Positions 22,634-32,490 of a stretch of 64,000 nucleotides of DNA are shown one piece after another; position 1 is the stretch's first letter, and the number at the start of each line of letters is the position of its first letter. The DNA comes from Trichopria drosophilae (Eukaryota > Arthropoda > Insecta > Hymenoptera > Diapriidae), in contig CM059582.1 in assembly GCA_030407085.1 (NCBI GenBank), forward strand, positions 93,689,001 to 93,753,000, given 5' to 3'. Below the pieces are notes generated by a model. That model was given only the letters and a program-made list of their open reading frames with translations, did not search any database and was not told the origin of the DNA. Both the position numbers and the translations under genes were made by a program.

Positions 22634-23843
22634 GGAATCTGTTGCACATTATGAGGTGCATGCAGATAAACCATATACGTCATCAACCTTCAACAATAAC
22701 GACGAAATCCACATATCTATTCAATACCAAGACCTATACATTTTTCCTTCTAGAAGTTCCCTGCACATATGTGGGCGATTACTTACAGCGGATGGTACGA
22801 ATGTTCAACATACAGGTTTGGTTAATAACGCTATTTTTCATTTATTCGATGAAATTCGATATGAGATAAACGCTATAGAAATTGATAGATGTAAAAATGT
22901 TGGTTTAACTAGTCTAATTAAAGGATGGGCAACGCTTAATCCTGCTCAAAACTTGATTATCGAGAATGCTGGATGGCTCGATGTCGAGGAAACACGACGA
23001 ATAACTAATGATGACGGTTACTTCGACATATCTCTCCCACTAAGCATGATAATGGGTTTTGCTGGTTTTGCTAAAGACTATCGTAAAATTGTAGTTAACG
23101 CTAAAGATGAGTTTATACTTATTAGATCACGGACTGATATTAATGCAGTTCTTCAAACACCACCAAATCAAGAAAACCCTAATGTTTCTGAAGATTTTAA
23201 TATTCAAATATCAAAAATCGAATGGTTAATGTCATATGTAGTAGTGTCTGATAGACAAAAAATCCCATTGCTAAGCTACATTGAAAAAGATAAACCTATA
23301 TCAATAAGTTTGCGAACGTGGGAGTTGAATGAGTATCCACTACTCCCAAATACTTTAAGTCATATTTGGACTGTAAAAATATCCAATCAGTTGGAAAAGC
23401 CACGCTTTTTAATCCGCGGCTTTCAAACGAATCGAAAAGAGGGGGTACGTGGTAGAACCTGCAGTAATTTTGATCACTGCAATATAAGCAATGCGAAACT
23501 CTATCTTAATTCACAGCACTATCCCTACGGAAATCTAAATCTTGACATTACTCGCAATCAATTCTCTAAACTGTACGACATGTATGTTAATTTCCAAAAT
23601 GTCTACTATGACAAAGCTGCAGAACCTATACTAAAACAACCTGATTCTCTAACATCTGTACCGCTCATCGTATTGGATTGTTCAAAGAAAAATGAATCGT
23701 TAAAGAGTGCACCTGTTGATGTATGTCTAGAATTTGAAGCAAGAGAGAATTTTGTGGTTGGAACGTCAGCTTATTGTCTGACAATTCATGACCGCATTGT
23801 GCAATATACGCCCATATGTGGAGATGTAAAAAAACTTATGTAG
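22593..23843 (+). CDS. Major capsid-like protein, intact ORF (Polinton A lineage)
   Basis: An uninterrupted 416-codon ORF, starting MEEILSIQSPVTFEES. Landmarks: SRSSLHICGRLL, LFDEIRYEINAIEIDR, LPLSMIMGF, SISLRTWELNEYPLLP, FDHCNISNAKLYLNSQ, YPYGNLNLDITRNQF and SAYCLTIHDRI. The same protein class is found downstream of PLA2 and protease in Polinton B. Length and beta-rich composition suit a jelly-roll major capsid protein; the assignment rests on position and on recognition of this widespread insect family. It is the only clearly complete long gene in Polinton A. Confidence 0.8.
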   Translation: MEEILSIQSPVTFEESVAHYEVHADKPYTSSTFNNNDEIHISIQYQDLYIFPSRSSLHICGRLLTADGTNVQHTGLVNNAIFHLFDEIRYEINAIEIDRCKNVGLTSLIKGWATLNPAQNLIIENAGWLDVEETRRITNDDGYFDISLPLSMIMGFAGFAKDYRKIVVNAKDEFILIRSRTDINAVLQTPPNQENPNVSEDFNIQISKIEWLMSYVVVSDRQKIPLLSYIEKDKPISISLRTWELNEYPLLPNTLSHIWTVKISNQLEKPRFLIRGFQTNRKEGVRGRTCSNFDHCNISNAKLYLNSQHYPYGNLNLDITRNQFSKLYDMYVNFQNVYYDKAAEPILKQPDSLTSVPLIVLDCSKKNESLKSAPVDVCLEFEARENFVVGTSAYCLTIHDRIVQYTPICGDVKKLM

Positions 23844-24325
23844 AATATAATAAGCTGTATCGAAAGAATTATTTAAATTCATAGTTTAAACTTACTGACA
23901 TTTTAATTAAGAATTATGTGTTAAGAATAGAAATTAAATAAACTAATAATTTGCCATAATAAAAATGATAATCATCAATACTGAACTACCATTCCAATCT
24001 TATAATATTTATCATGTTAGCACAGTAAGCATGCACATAAAGCACCATCTAGCGAATCAATGTAAAATCTCGTAAAGATGATTGGTGGGTAATGTAGAGG
24101 TCGTCATATACATAATATTTATCGATATGTCAGCGTAGTAGGTATGGGCATAAAGCGCCATCTAGCGGACGTCGGTCATGTGGAAAGCTAAACCCCACAG
24201 ACTGGAGGTAGAGGGCACTGGTTGCGCGTGTGGGCAAACAACGCGCGCGACACCACACGGTAAAATCAATAACCCGATACCTCCAATATCACTGTTAGCC
24301 ATGATCTAAACCACAACCATTCGGT

Positions 24326-24560
24326 ATGGCACGGGTCAGCACCACCACCATCATTTACCGACAGCGGGCAATCTGCATTACCCTTGAACGATATAGCATG
24401 GATCAGAACCTCTGCGTTGCCTTTGAACGGTATAGCACGGATCAGAACCACCAACATTTACCGACGAACGGTATAGCACAGGCCAGAACCGCCATCATTT
24501 ACCGATCGAGGTCAAACTGCATTACCGACGACGGTATAGCACGGATCAGAACCATAGTAG
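24326..24560. repeat. Imperfect tandem repeat with ACGGTATAGCACGGATCAGAA
   Basis: ACG(G/A)TATAGCA(C/T)GGATCAGAACC or close variants recur at about 24390, 24427, 24469 and 24531, alternating with TTTACCGACGAACGG-like and GCATTACC segments. Five or so degenerate copies of 35-60 bp; no coding sense. Confidence 0.75.
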
Positions 24561-24585
24561 TAGCTTAATTAATGCATGTTTCCAG

Positions 24586-24742
24586 ATTCAAGCAGACTTC
24601 AGAAAGATTTTTGAAACATCTCCCAATTTTTTCTATGATAAATTTTTGAAAATAGCTCCATCATTGATTGCTATTGCGAAGACCAAGAATGATAAAGATA
24701 TTAAATATATCTTATCGTTAGCAAAAGACGCAGTAGAAATAG
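24586..24742 (+). other. Exon-like segment
   Basis: CATGTTTCCAG acts as a good acceptor before 24586. An open frame then reads through ADFRKIFETSPNFFYDKFLK and IKYILSLAKDAVEI, followed by a GGTAACT donor-like site at 24743. The amphipathic composition resembles exons of insect transposon-linked genes, but no family can be named and no neighbouring exon was found. Confidence 0.35.
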
Positions 24743-26496
24743 GTAACTTTTAGCTTTGCTTGTATTTGTACATTATTAAGTAACTAAAACTGATCATAAT
24801 ATTGATTGAGAACAAAAAAAAAACGATAGCATTAATATTAATGCCATATTTGTTAAAAAAAATGACGAAACTTACTGCCAAATCGAAAGCCAAAACGTTT
24901 TGGAATCAGGTCCTAAAAACCTTCATATATCACTTCAAGGTATAATTATCTGAAATATATCTCTGTTATGGCTGGGATAGCGCCCGGAAGTGGACGCCAC
25001 CTCTCTGCCATGAAAGGGCCAAATCGACCAGAAGGGTTGATTTGAGGATTCTTTTAGGGTGGACGGAGCTGCCGAATGTGTTTGTTCAAAAGGAAAGGAG
25101 AAGGGTGAAAATAAATAATAACTCGATTTTCTTTTTCTTATAGGTTTTTTTTTATTTTGAGATCATTTATTTTTATTCATATATTTTCATTTTGAGATTA
25201 TTTTGAGGAGGCTGGTTATGGTCGGGGGGTGTTGACTGGCTGTCCTTCGCGTTGGGCGGGTTGTTCCATATGTTTGTTTCGGGCCACTGTAAAAACGTAA
25301 AAAAATTAGTTTCTCGGAAGGAGAAACGCGGGAAACTGATAAAAAATAATATTAAATAAAAATGAAAAGGCTATCACATAATTCCCTATGGGTCGATTCC
25401 GCATTGGCACGTACCAATTCCGGAATAAACCGAGGAAAGGGTTTACGAGTTCCTCGAGGGAGAGATCGAAACGCCGGGCCAAAAGATTTGGCCCTGGTCC
25501 CGAGCTCTGTCCCTTTTCGTAACTAGTTTACCCCCCCCCCCCAAAAAATATATAAAAAAAGAATTGCTGCGGAGACGAGTTCGCCCGTATCCGGAGGGAT
25601 CGAAACGCCGGTCCAAAAGATTTGGCCCTGGTCCCGTGCTCTGTCCGGGTTCAGGTTAGTCGCCTGGAATCTAGGTTAGGGGAAGATAATCACTATTATT
25701 TCGGTGCCGGTGGAAGTCCCGAACCCTCTTCAGAATTTGGACTGCTGGGCTGACGCGATGTAATTATACTGGGAAGTGCTGTATTTATACTGGATACCGC
25801 CCGTGGTGCCCAGTCCCGTTTTGAAGCGTTGTGTCGTGTCACGGTTTTGTATCCAAAATTCGTGTGAATGCAAGATTTGCAGCTTCCGTCCGAATTGAAC
25901 AGAATCTTTTTGGGCGTTTAGACAATTACGTTAATTTTAAGATTGTACAAAAATGAACGGTAGATGTATCTTGTATAGAACTGGAGATATTTATTTGTTA
26001 ATATTTACTAAATTAGTTTTTTAATAATCCGATAGATTTTATGCAATTTTTATATGTCGTTGTGTTGTTTTAATAGTAAATTTTGTTTTAATACAACTGT
26101 TGTCGATTTTTGTACAATTTAACATTATTTTTATTGAAGGCTTGTAAGAGCAATTTACACATAGTGATACAAAGCATGAATTTCGTACAAGACATGAATA
26201 AACAATGAGATATTCTTAAAATAATTGTTTGTTTTTATAAATTTTGTATTATTGTAGCTTTGAAAACATGATTATCGAGATGCTAAATTTTAAAGGAGGT
26301 TCAATTTTGTAATAGAGATATATAAATAAAAGGTTTATTGTTTATTCATGAGATGGTGTTTACAATGTTTTATACGCTAATGTTTGTTTATTCGTTTGTT
26401 CGGTACCAGTTTGGAAGTTTGACTAATGAAATTTCGTAGTTGAATCTATTGTAATAAAAAGAAAAAACGGAATTTGTTAGTTATTATAAATAAACG

Positions 26497-27456
26497 AGTA
26501 GTATAGGGTGACCGATAGCCAGACGTAAACACCCCCCACTCCTCCACCTTGAGGTAGGTCAAGCGCCAGATGGCACGCGCGCCTTGGGATAGGTCAGGGG
26601 TTAATGACCTCATAATTAGGTGATAATGGTTATTAATGGGCAATTAATATCAAAACAAGCAATAAAAATGTCAATAAATAATGTTAATAGGGTAATTAAT
26701 GTTAAATAAATATTAATTTATGACCGTAAATAACGCCATGGCCGCCATGTGAGGTAGGTCAGTAGTCTGACGTAAACAAAAACGTACGGACAACCTTTGG
26801 CACGACGGTGAGGTAGGTCATGGTTCAGCGACCTGATACACGAGTGCTTCGTGGTTAATTGTTATATAAACAAATAATAAAGACGATAATAAATATCGAT
26901 AATTGGGTAATTAAAGTCAGATGAGTGTTGATAATGATGATTAATTGATAGTTTGCGAATAAACAAATAATAAAGACGGTAACAAATAACTATAATGACC
27001 TTGCGATAAACATATAGGCCCCTTTGGCGAAAAGTTGAGGTAGATCACGGTTCAACGACCTTTCAACGTTTATGTATTAGTTTTCGTTTTTTTTTTTGAT
27101 GTGATGAATAAACGGTAGAGCCGACATCGCACATCCTCCGTATTGGGTATTAACATTTACCTACACAACACTCCACTGACCTTTATATGTATACATGTGG
27201 CGCACGTGTCACTCCACTTGCAGGTCGAAACAAGAAACTGAAATTTCTTACGCCGTCGTTGGAACACACATGTGGCTTATATTCGAGAGACCCGGTTTTC
27301 TAGGAAAATCTTGAAGACGAGGGGGAGATAAGGTTCTAGAAGTAAGCTATAATAAGTTATGTGTAAAAAATAATATAGATTGAAATAAATTACGATAGTG
27401 GTCTTGCGACAATCAGATTTGTTCGAGGCCCTTTGGCGAAAAGTTGAGGTAGGTCA
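26497..27456 (+). repeat. Left terminal inverted repeat of Polinton C
   Basis: Matches the reverse complement of 59200-60194 over nearly 1 kb, with substitutions and indels. Internally it contains a partial duplication: CCCTTTGGCGAAAAGTTGAGG occurs near 27021 and again near 27428, and matching duplicated blocks are present in the right TIR. GAGGTAGGTCA recurs several times as a short motif. Confidence 0.88.
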
Positions 27457-27739
27457 TGCAGTATTACTCTTTTCTTGGAAATCACTCAAAATACGAAAGA
27501 GGATGTGTCTTCCTATGAACTTCGAATGGGATGAAAAGCGACTAAAGAGGTTACGTAATAGCATATGCTTACCTTGTTGTCTTAAAGTAATAATTACACA
27601 AATGACATAATTATTTTTATTTTTATTATTATTTTTATTATTATCATTAATAAATGGAATATTAAATACAAATTCGCTTACATTGCTAATTTTTCTTAAG
27701 TAACGAGAAAACTATTGTTTTTTTACAAAAATTTACACT

Positions 27740-28094
27740 TTATGCTTTGTATCCAAAAGGAAGCGAATATCTAGTCGAAATGTGACGCCTTTTTTTTAAA
27801 ACTATTTTACATGTTTTTTCTTCTTTACGCGTTACAACTTCGTGAATTTCGGTTCGCCGTATCGCACTGAATCGAATTTTTATTTTTGGTGGGGTAGTAG
27901 TATTGGCGGAGTATTTCCCGTTATTAGTTTGTTCGCGATAAGCATAAAATTTAGGACCTCCGGAGATAAAAGTCTGAATGTAAGAACCTGGACCGTAAAC
28001 CGCTAATTCATCAGTCAAATCTCCGAGAAAATTCCCGAGCTGTGGGTCGTATTCTGTGGCAGATGTGTGCCCGTCCGATAAGTAAATTACCGAG
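27740..28094 (-). pseudogene. polB: DNA polymerase B of Polinton C, C-terminal segment
   Basis: The thumb/C-terminal region of a Polinton PolB: PQLGNFLGDLTDEL, YGPGSYIQTF and SGGPKFYAY, ending SLPFGYKA and a stop at 27740. It is the continuation of the gene broken off at 42733: Polinton B has inserted between them, duplicating ACCGAG. The reading frame of the two halves is the same across the insertion point once the duplication is counted once. Confidence 0.93.
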
Positions 28095-28850
28095 AGTAGA
28101 GGGGCTGGGGGGAGTCTAGATCCCCCCACCCTACCTCCCATCGATGATAGTGTGATGGAAAAATTGCGGAAGTAGGCCGTCAGAAGGTCAGGAGTGAAAG
28201 GAGATTATTATAAACAATTTCATGTATTGTTATTACAAATTTCGAAAGCTGTGAAGGTCGAAAAACATAGGTAATTTAATGCGTTACATTGTCGAATGAA
28301 AAGAGAGGGTAAAGGTCAACCAATATTTATTATTTCATTAGATATTGTTATTAATAAAATGTTTTTACATTATCATTGAAAACGACATCGTTCTAATGCG
28401 TGATCTTACAAAATTCAATCAGAGAGATTGAAAAGTGTTGACCGTTACACATTAGTATTGCCATGTGTCGAAAATCAAATTTAAAAAGTCGCCTTCATTA
28501 AAGGTCAGATATTGCTACATTATAGTCGCTTATGGAAATACATCGTATTCGGTAGGAACCGTATTGAGAGTGAAAGTAAAATGACCTTTTCCTCGTGCGT
28601 CCTACTACCATCTCTCTCGCTCTCGCATACTCTTTGTTAGTTCCATCTAGCATCTGTATTTCCCGTTGATTATCCATCGATCACTTATTCACCGTACATT
28701 TGTTTTCCCGAAACTTTCGAAAATGTATACAGGTCCAGACGCGTTTAAAACGTCATTGCACAATTTCTTCAAAACATTTTCTCTTTACCAAATTTAGGCA
28801 ATCCGTGACGTAATAGAAATGAGGCATTCTAATTCAAATACTCCAATGTC
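28095..28850 (+). repeat. Left terminal inverted repeat of Polinton B
   Basis: Near-identical to the reverse complement of the right end over several hundred bases (for example the segment around TGTTGACCGTTACACATTAG). Similarity continues into the small ORF beginning MYTGPDAFK at 28723, which has a mirror copy at 41807. Confidence 0.9.
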
Positions 28851-29131
28851 ATAATTTCTATGATTTTTTTCTCAATTATCTATTGATTTCATTTTACTGC
28901 GATTTGGTGGGATTTTTTTTTCAGTTTAAATACAGGCTGAGTAGATGTCTTTTACATCAGTTACTTACAGTCCATCATTCTATGTACTCGAAAGACGTTC
29001 GTGTTAAAGCTCGTAAATTACAAGAACAAATTAACACATTTTTAAACAAATTGGAAAAATTAAAGTCCGAACTTAAATTCCAATCTAATCTATTGATAAT
29101 TCATCGTAAAGTAAAAAATTTATACATTTGA
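28723..29131 (+). CDS. Small TIR-edge gene, possibly spliced (Polinton B)
   Basis: The ATG at 28723 opens MYTGPDAFKTSLHNFFKTF, which stops soon after in the genomic frame. Further on, an acceptor-like T-run plus CAG at about 28923 precedes a coding-like stretch with a short coiled coil (KLQEQINTFLNKLEKLKSEL), ending at 29131. A two-exon gene is plausible but the donor was not fixed. The gene starting at 29136 follows after 4 bases. Confidence 0.35.
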
Positions 29132-29135
29132 CAAG

Positions 29136-29465
29136 ATGAATTCAGACGCAGTAGTAGCAGCAATTGAAAAAATTAATAATACAGATGCATCAATAAAATT
29201 TTTGCCTACTGTAAAGCTGTCTGACTTAGAAGTAGGACAATTATACAAAGTTACAAAACTGCGGAAAGTCACAACACGTTATGGATCTCGCATTACCGTT
29301 GACCTTAACGGAGAATTATCATGCTTCCTACCTGCGAGATATGCATCAATGTTCCAAATGGATTCCAATACATTCAAAAACTTTGAGCAAATGGTCGCGA
29401 ATAATCATTTATACATGGAGTATCTCGGAGGACGTATGAATAGTTTAAAATTTTCTAGCAATTAA
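29136..29465 (+). CDS. Small conserved Polinton protein, intact (Polinton B)
   Basis: A 109-codon ORF starting MNSDAVVAAIEKIN, with LSDLEVGQLYKVTKL, TRYGSRITVDLNGELSCFLP and a C-terminal YMEYLGGRMNSLKF. A frameshifted homologue lies at 17119-17434 in Polinton A, which supports it as a real gene. Five or six predicted beta strands would fit a small OB-like nucleic-acid-binding fold, but this is inference. In A it follows polB; in B it sits at the opposite end next to the left TIR. Confidence 0.7.
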   Translation: MNSDAVVAAIEKINNTDASIKFLPTVKLSDLEVGQLYKVTKLRKVTTRYGSRITVDLNGELSCFLPARYASMFQMDSNTFKNFEQMVANNHLYMEYLGGRMNSLKFSSN

Positions 29466-30060
29466 TGCGAGGATGACTACCACAACGAAGAAGGAATGGG
29501 AATGGTAGGTATATTACATATTACATAAATATTAAAAAAAAATATGTATATATATTCTTACTTTATATTTGTCTTCAATTACTAAGTAATCCATATAATG
29601 TAATATTTTTATAATTTATTACTCTTATTACCATAGGTTGGTGATTGGTCTGTTTCACGTCATTAGACATCTTCGAGAACATGGCGATTACACAAGGATC
29701 AATCTTCTATTCATCTGATGATGCGTTAAAATATCATTGGCAATAACAAGGATAACACAATTATATTAAAAATAGAGTGCTATTATTATTATTATTATTA
29801 CTATTATTGTCATTACTATATTATAAAACAGTTTAAAAATAGAAAAGTAGAAAACAATATACGATAAAAAAAAATGCTAATAAAAGTTTACTATTTTATT
29901 AACCTTCCATTTTAGGGTGTTTGTTATATTTATGTAATAAGTACTCGTGGAATATATTCAATAAACTTTATTTTCATATTTCATAATTAAACATTACAAT
30001 AGTTAATGAATATATTGAAAATACATATTATTATTCGTAAAATTAAAAAGACGTTTCCTC
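29466..30060. other. AT-rich intergenic stretch in Polinton B
   Basis: Very AT-rich, with an ATT triplet run near 29782-29808. No gene seen. It separates a plus-strand early-type gene from a minus-strand gene, so it probably holds both 3' ends (AATAAA-like signals near 29958). Confidence 0.5.
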
Positions 30061-30828
30061 TCATTGAAAATGACACTTGACGCAATCCCTAATCATAGGA
30101 GGTTGTCCATTTGGCACGTCGCCGCTGGCCTCAAAATGTGTGTAGCATCTTCGACATTCTCTTATATCAGGATGCATTTGCATAGCAGGTGGCAGGCAGG
30201 TCCATGCTTCTTCAATTTGTCGTTCAGCAAACATGCAGATGAAATCAATCGGTAGACATTCCATATCTTTTGTTTCCATCAATGCGAGACGTTTCACCTC
30301 GTAATAAATCCTTAATGAACGTTGAAGTGATGCAGGCTGTTTTAGTAGATTTCCCAATACCCAATTTTTAAGTATTTGTACATTTTCTTTAGTGCAAGTT
30401 CCATTAAGCGAATGATTTTCACACTTCTCCGACAATTCATATTGCTGCTGTTGCTTCAGTTTTTTAAGAGATGGGCAGTCCAAAACGTCGAGATCAATAA
30501 CATTTTCAGCGTTTAATATATCCTCCAACCAACATTTTTTATCGACTCCTTTTACATAAATTTTGTTGGCACATTTAACGATATCTTCCAAAGTCTCGTT
30601 TACAGCATCAAAGGGAACGTCACCAGATTGCTATGGTAAGCCGTGGTAATTATGTATTAACCAGTTATTGACTCTTTTATAGTGTAAAGATAACCATACC
30701 CATTGATATGGCGCTTTAAACACACAAGTCTCAATTTCACCGACGAAAATATTCATTATAGACATTTCCTTCGGTATGAAGCGATTACCAGGCCCACGGA
30801 ATCCCTGCACGTCTACAATGTATTCCAT
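30061..30828 (-). pseudogene. DVQGF conserved Polinton protein, one nonsense codon (Polinton B)
   Basis: Starts MEYIVDVQGF at 30828. TAG at 30631-30633 interrupts the frame right after NYHGLP, and the same frame continues to 30061. The second part has IYVKG, WLEDIL, a CPSL element, and a Cys/His-rich tail (CENH, CRRCYTHF, CVKCHF). A homologue with the same start (MEFIVDVQGF) is in Polinton C at 55096, so the family is shared by both lineages. Function unknown; conserved His and Cys suggest metal binding. Confidence 0.78.
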
Positions 30829-30915
30829 TTCGTATGATACTGATTGAATAGCAATTAAAGTATGACTATATTTTATTTGTTAATTAGCGCATGCGCAATA
30901 ATGGCTAAACCCCTC

Positions 30916-32046
30916 TCAAACCAACTTCATTACATTTTCACTTATGGGATTATATTCTACAATACTATCATGTAAAATTAAACAATAAGCAGAAGTGTTT
31001 GCAGGAAAATTTTCTTTTGATTCAAATTCGAGCCGCACATCGACAGATGCGTGTTTTAAAGCTTCATTCTGCTTAGAGCAATCAATAATGATTAATGGAG
31101 CTTTCTCTAAAAATATTGATTTATTCAATATAGGTTTACCATTAACATTTTTATTATAGTAACTAGCTTGAAAATTGATATACATATCGTATAATAAAGA
31201 AAATTGATTATTTGCAATATCAAGGTTTAAATTACCATACGGATAATATTTTGAATTCAGAAATACTTTAACATTACTAATGTTACAGTGATCAAACAGG
31301 CTAGCATTTTTCGCCTTGTCATTTTTTCGTGCTGTTTGGAAGCCGATAATAATATATTGTGGCTTTTCTAGTTGTGTCGCTGTTTTCACGGACCACACGT
31401 GGGATGATGTTACCGGTAATAGAGGATATTCATAAAGTTCCCATGTACGGAAACTTAAAGATATGCAGGGATCTTTTTCAATGAAACGTAACAGCTGTAT
31501 CCTTTCCCTATCAGCCAACGTCACATATGGAACTAACCATTCTATTTTATTCATCTCAATTTTGTAATGTTCTTCTGCATTTTGTATAATTGCATTATCA
31601 TCATGTTTAGATCTTGTTAAAACAAGTTCGTTCTTCGCGTTTACAATTATCTTACGATAATCTTCCACAAATCCGAGAATCATACTCAGAGGCATGATCA
31701 CATCAAAATAACCATTATCATTTGTTATCTTTAGATTTGAACTAGATATCCAACCTGCATTGATTAAAACGGGTTCATCATTTGGCGTGTAAGAAGGATA
31801 CCACTTCTTGTTTCTAATATATTCTGCTATATCCTCAATTTCATAGCTACCGATCGGCACAATAATTTCATGGTTACCAATATGAAATTTATTATTAACG
31901 TCAACATTTGGGATTGAATTAAACGTTAAAAGTTCTATCAAACACAATTCATAATTCTTCTGCGGTGAAAGTTCAATAGGTGGAAAGTATTGCGCTTACA
32001 ATACTGAAGACTGCCCCGAGAGCGTCAACGTAAAAGAATCATTCAT
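30916..32046 (-). pseudogene. In-frame fusion of penton-like N-terminus and MCP C-terminus (Polinton B)
   Basis: From the ATG at 32046 the first ~110 codons match the start of the penton-like protein of Polinton A (LSGQSS, YFPPIEL, IELLTFNSIPN, SYEIEDIAEYI), with a TAA at 31996-31998. Around 31790 the sequence switches without a frame break to the MCP from INAGW onward (ITNDNGYFDVIMPLSMILGF, SLSFRTWELYEYPLLP, FDHCNISNVKVFLNSK), ending at 30916. The rest of the penton gene, the small LTRKN gene and the MCP N-terminal ~130 residues are deleted. No functional capsid protein can result. Confidence 0.82.
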
Positions 32047-32083
32047 ACTGATTGTTCAAATTACACTGATTATCATAAATATT

Positions 32084-32490
32084 TTATGCGATATATTTAT
32101 ACAACTGATACTTGTTTGGACAAAACAGCTGATTGCATAAAAATTTGAGACATAAATGCCCACAATCAAAAGTGGCATAGTCTTGAAATTTTTCACGGTT
32201 ATACATAATGCTACCTACACCGAGATATTTTCCCAACTCAGCAGGTGGGCTAAGGTTTCCAAAGTTGTCAAAATAAACGACTTTAGAACTACGTTTTCGA
32301 TATGCTACCCAATGTGTCCCCGGACCGCTTGCATCGTCTAAATTTATGACTGCACATTCATTAACTTGGGGATTCTTTGGTAAATTATTACGCATAAAGA
32401 CACCTCTAAAATTCGGAATTCCAGCTTCTTTCGAATATCTCAATATATCTACATCGGTGAGTGATCGATGCGGTAGCTTTACAAGTTTTT
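32084..32490 (-). CDS. Adenain-like cysteine protease (Polinton B)
   Basis: FRGVFMRNNLP, GPGTHWVAYRK (His), VVYFDNFG (acidic), FDCGHLCLKF (Cys): adenovirus-protease-type order. Coding similarity to Polinton A starts upstream, at KLPHRSLTD, overlapping the end of the PLA2 ORF, and no ATG lies between. The frame is -1 relative to PLA2, and a slippery heptamer lies at the overlap, so it may be made as a PLA2-protease frameshift product. The ORF is uninterrupted to 32084. The family cleaves capsid precursors during maturation. Confidence 0.85.

Larger units (their letters stand above)
14757..23850. mobile_element. Polinton A: truncated Maverick/Polinton (PLA2-bearing lineage)
   Basis: Ten genes of the same kind and mostly the same order as in Polinton B, in the opposite orientation: polB(+), small conserved gene(+), integrase(-), fibre-like(-), 304-aa-type gene(-), ATPase(-), PLA2(+), protease(+), penton-like(+), small LTRKN gene(+), MCP(+). 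The N-terminal part of polB and the DVQGF gene seen in B are missing, and no terminal inverted repeat was found at either side, so both ends are lost. Most genes are broken; the MCP ORF is intact. Confidence 0.9.
23844..26490. other. Unassigned sequence between Polinton A and Polinton C
   Basis: AT-rich, no complete gene. It contains a near-duplicate pair ending AAAGCACCATCTAGCG / AAAGCGCCATCTAGCG (24041 and 24151), a short-period repeat (24326-24560), one exon-like segment (24586-24742) and two copies of a 50-bp segment with GATCGAAACGCCGG and GATTTGGCCCTGGTCCCG (about 25464 and 25587). The last may be the edge of an unrecognised LTR or DNA element. Confidence 0.5.

Noticed and set aside
14757..23850. 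Polinton A as a complete element
   Set aside because: No terminal inverted repeats or 6-bp duplication found, and polB lacks its N-terminal two thirds.
27398..27610. Plus-strand ORF of 70 codons at the edge of the left TIR of Polinton C
   Set aside because: No domain, no counterpart kept in the right TIR, and it spans the TIR boundary.
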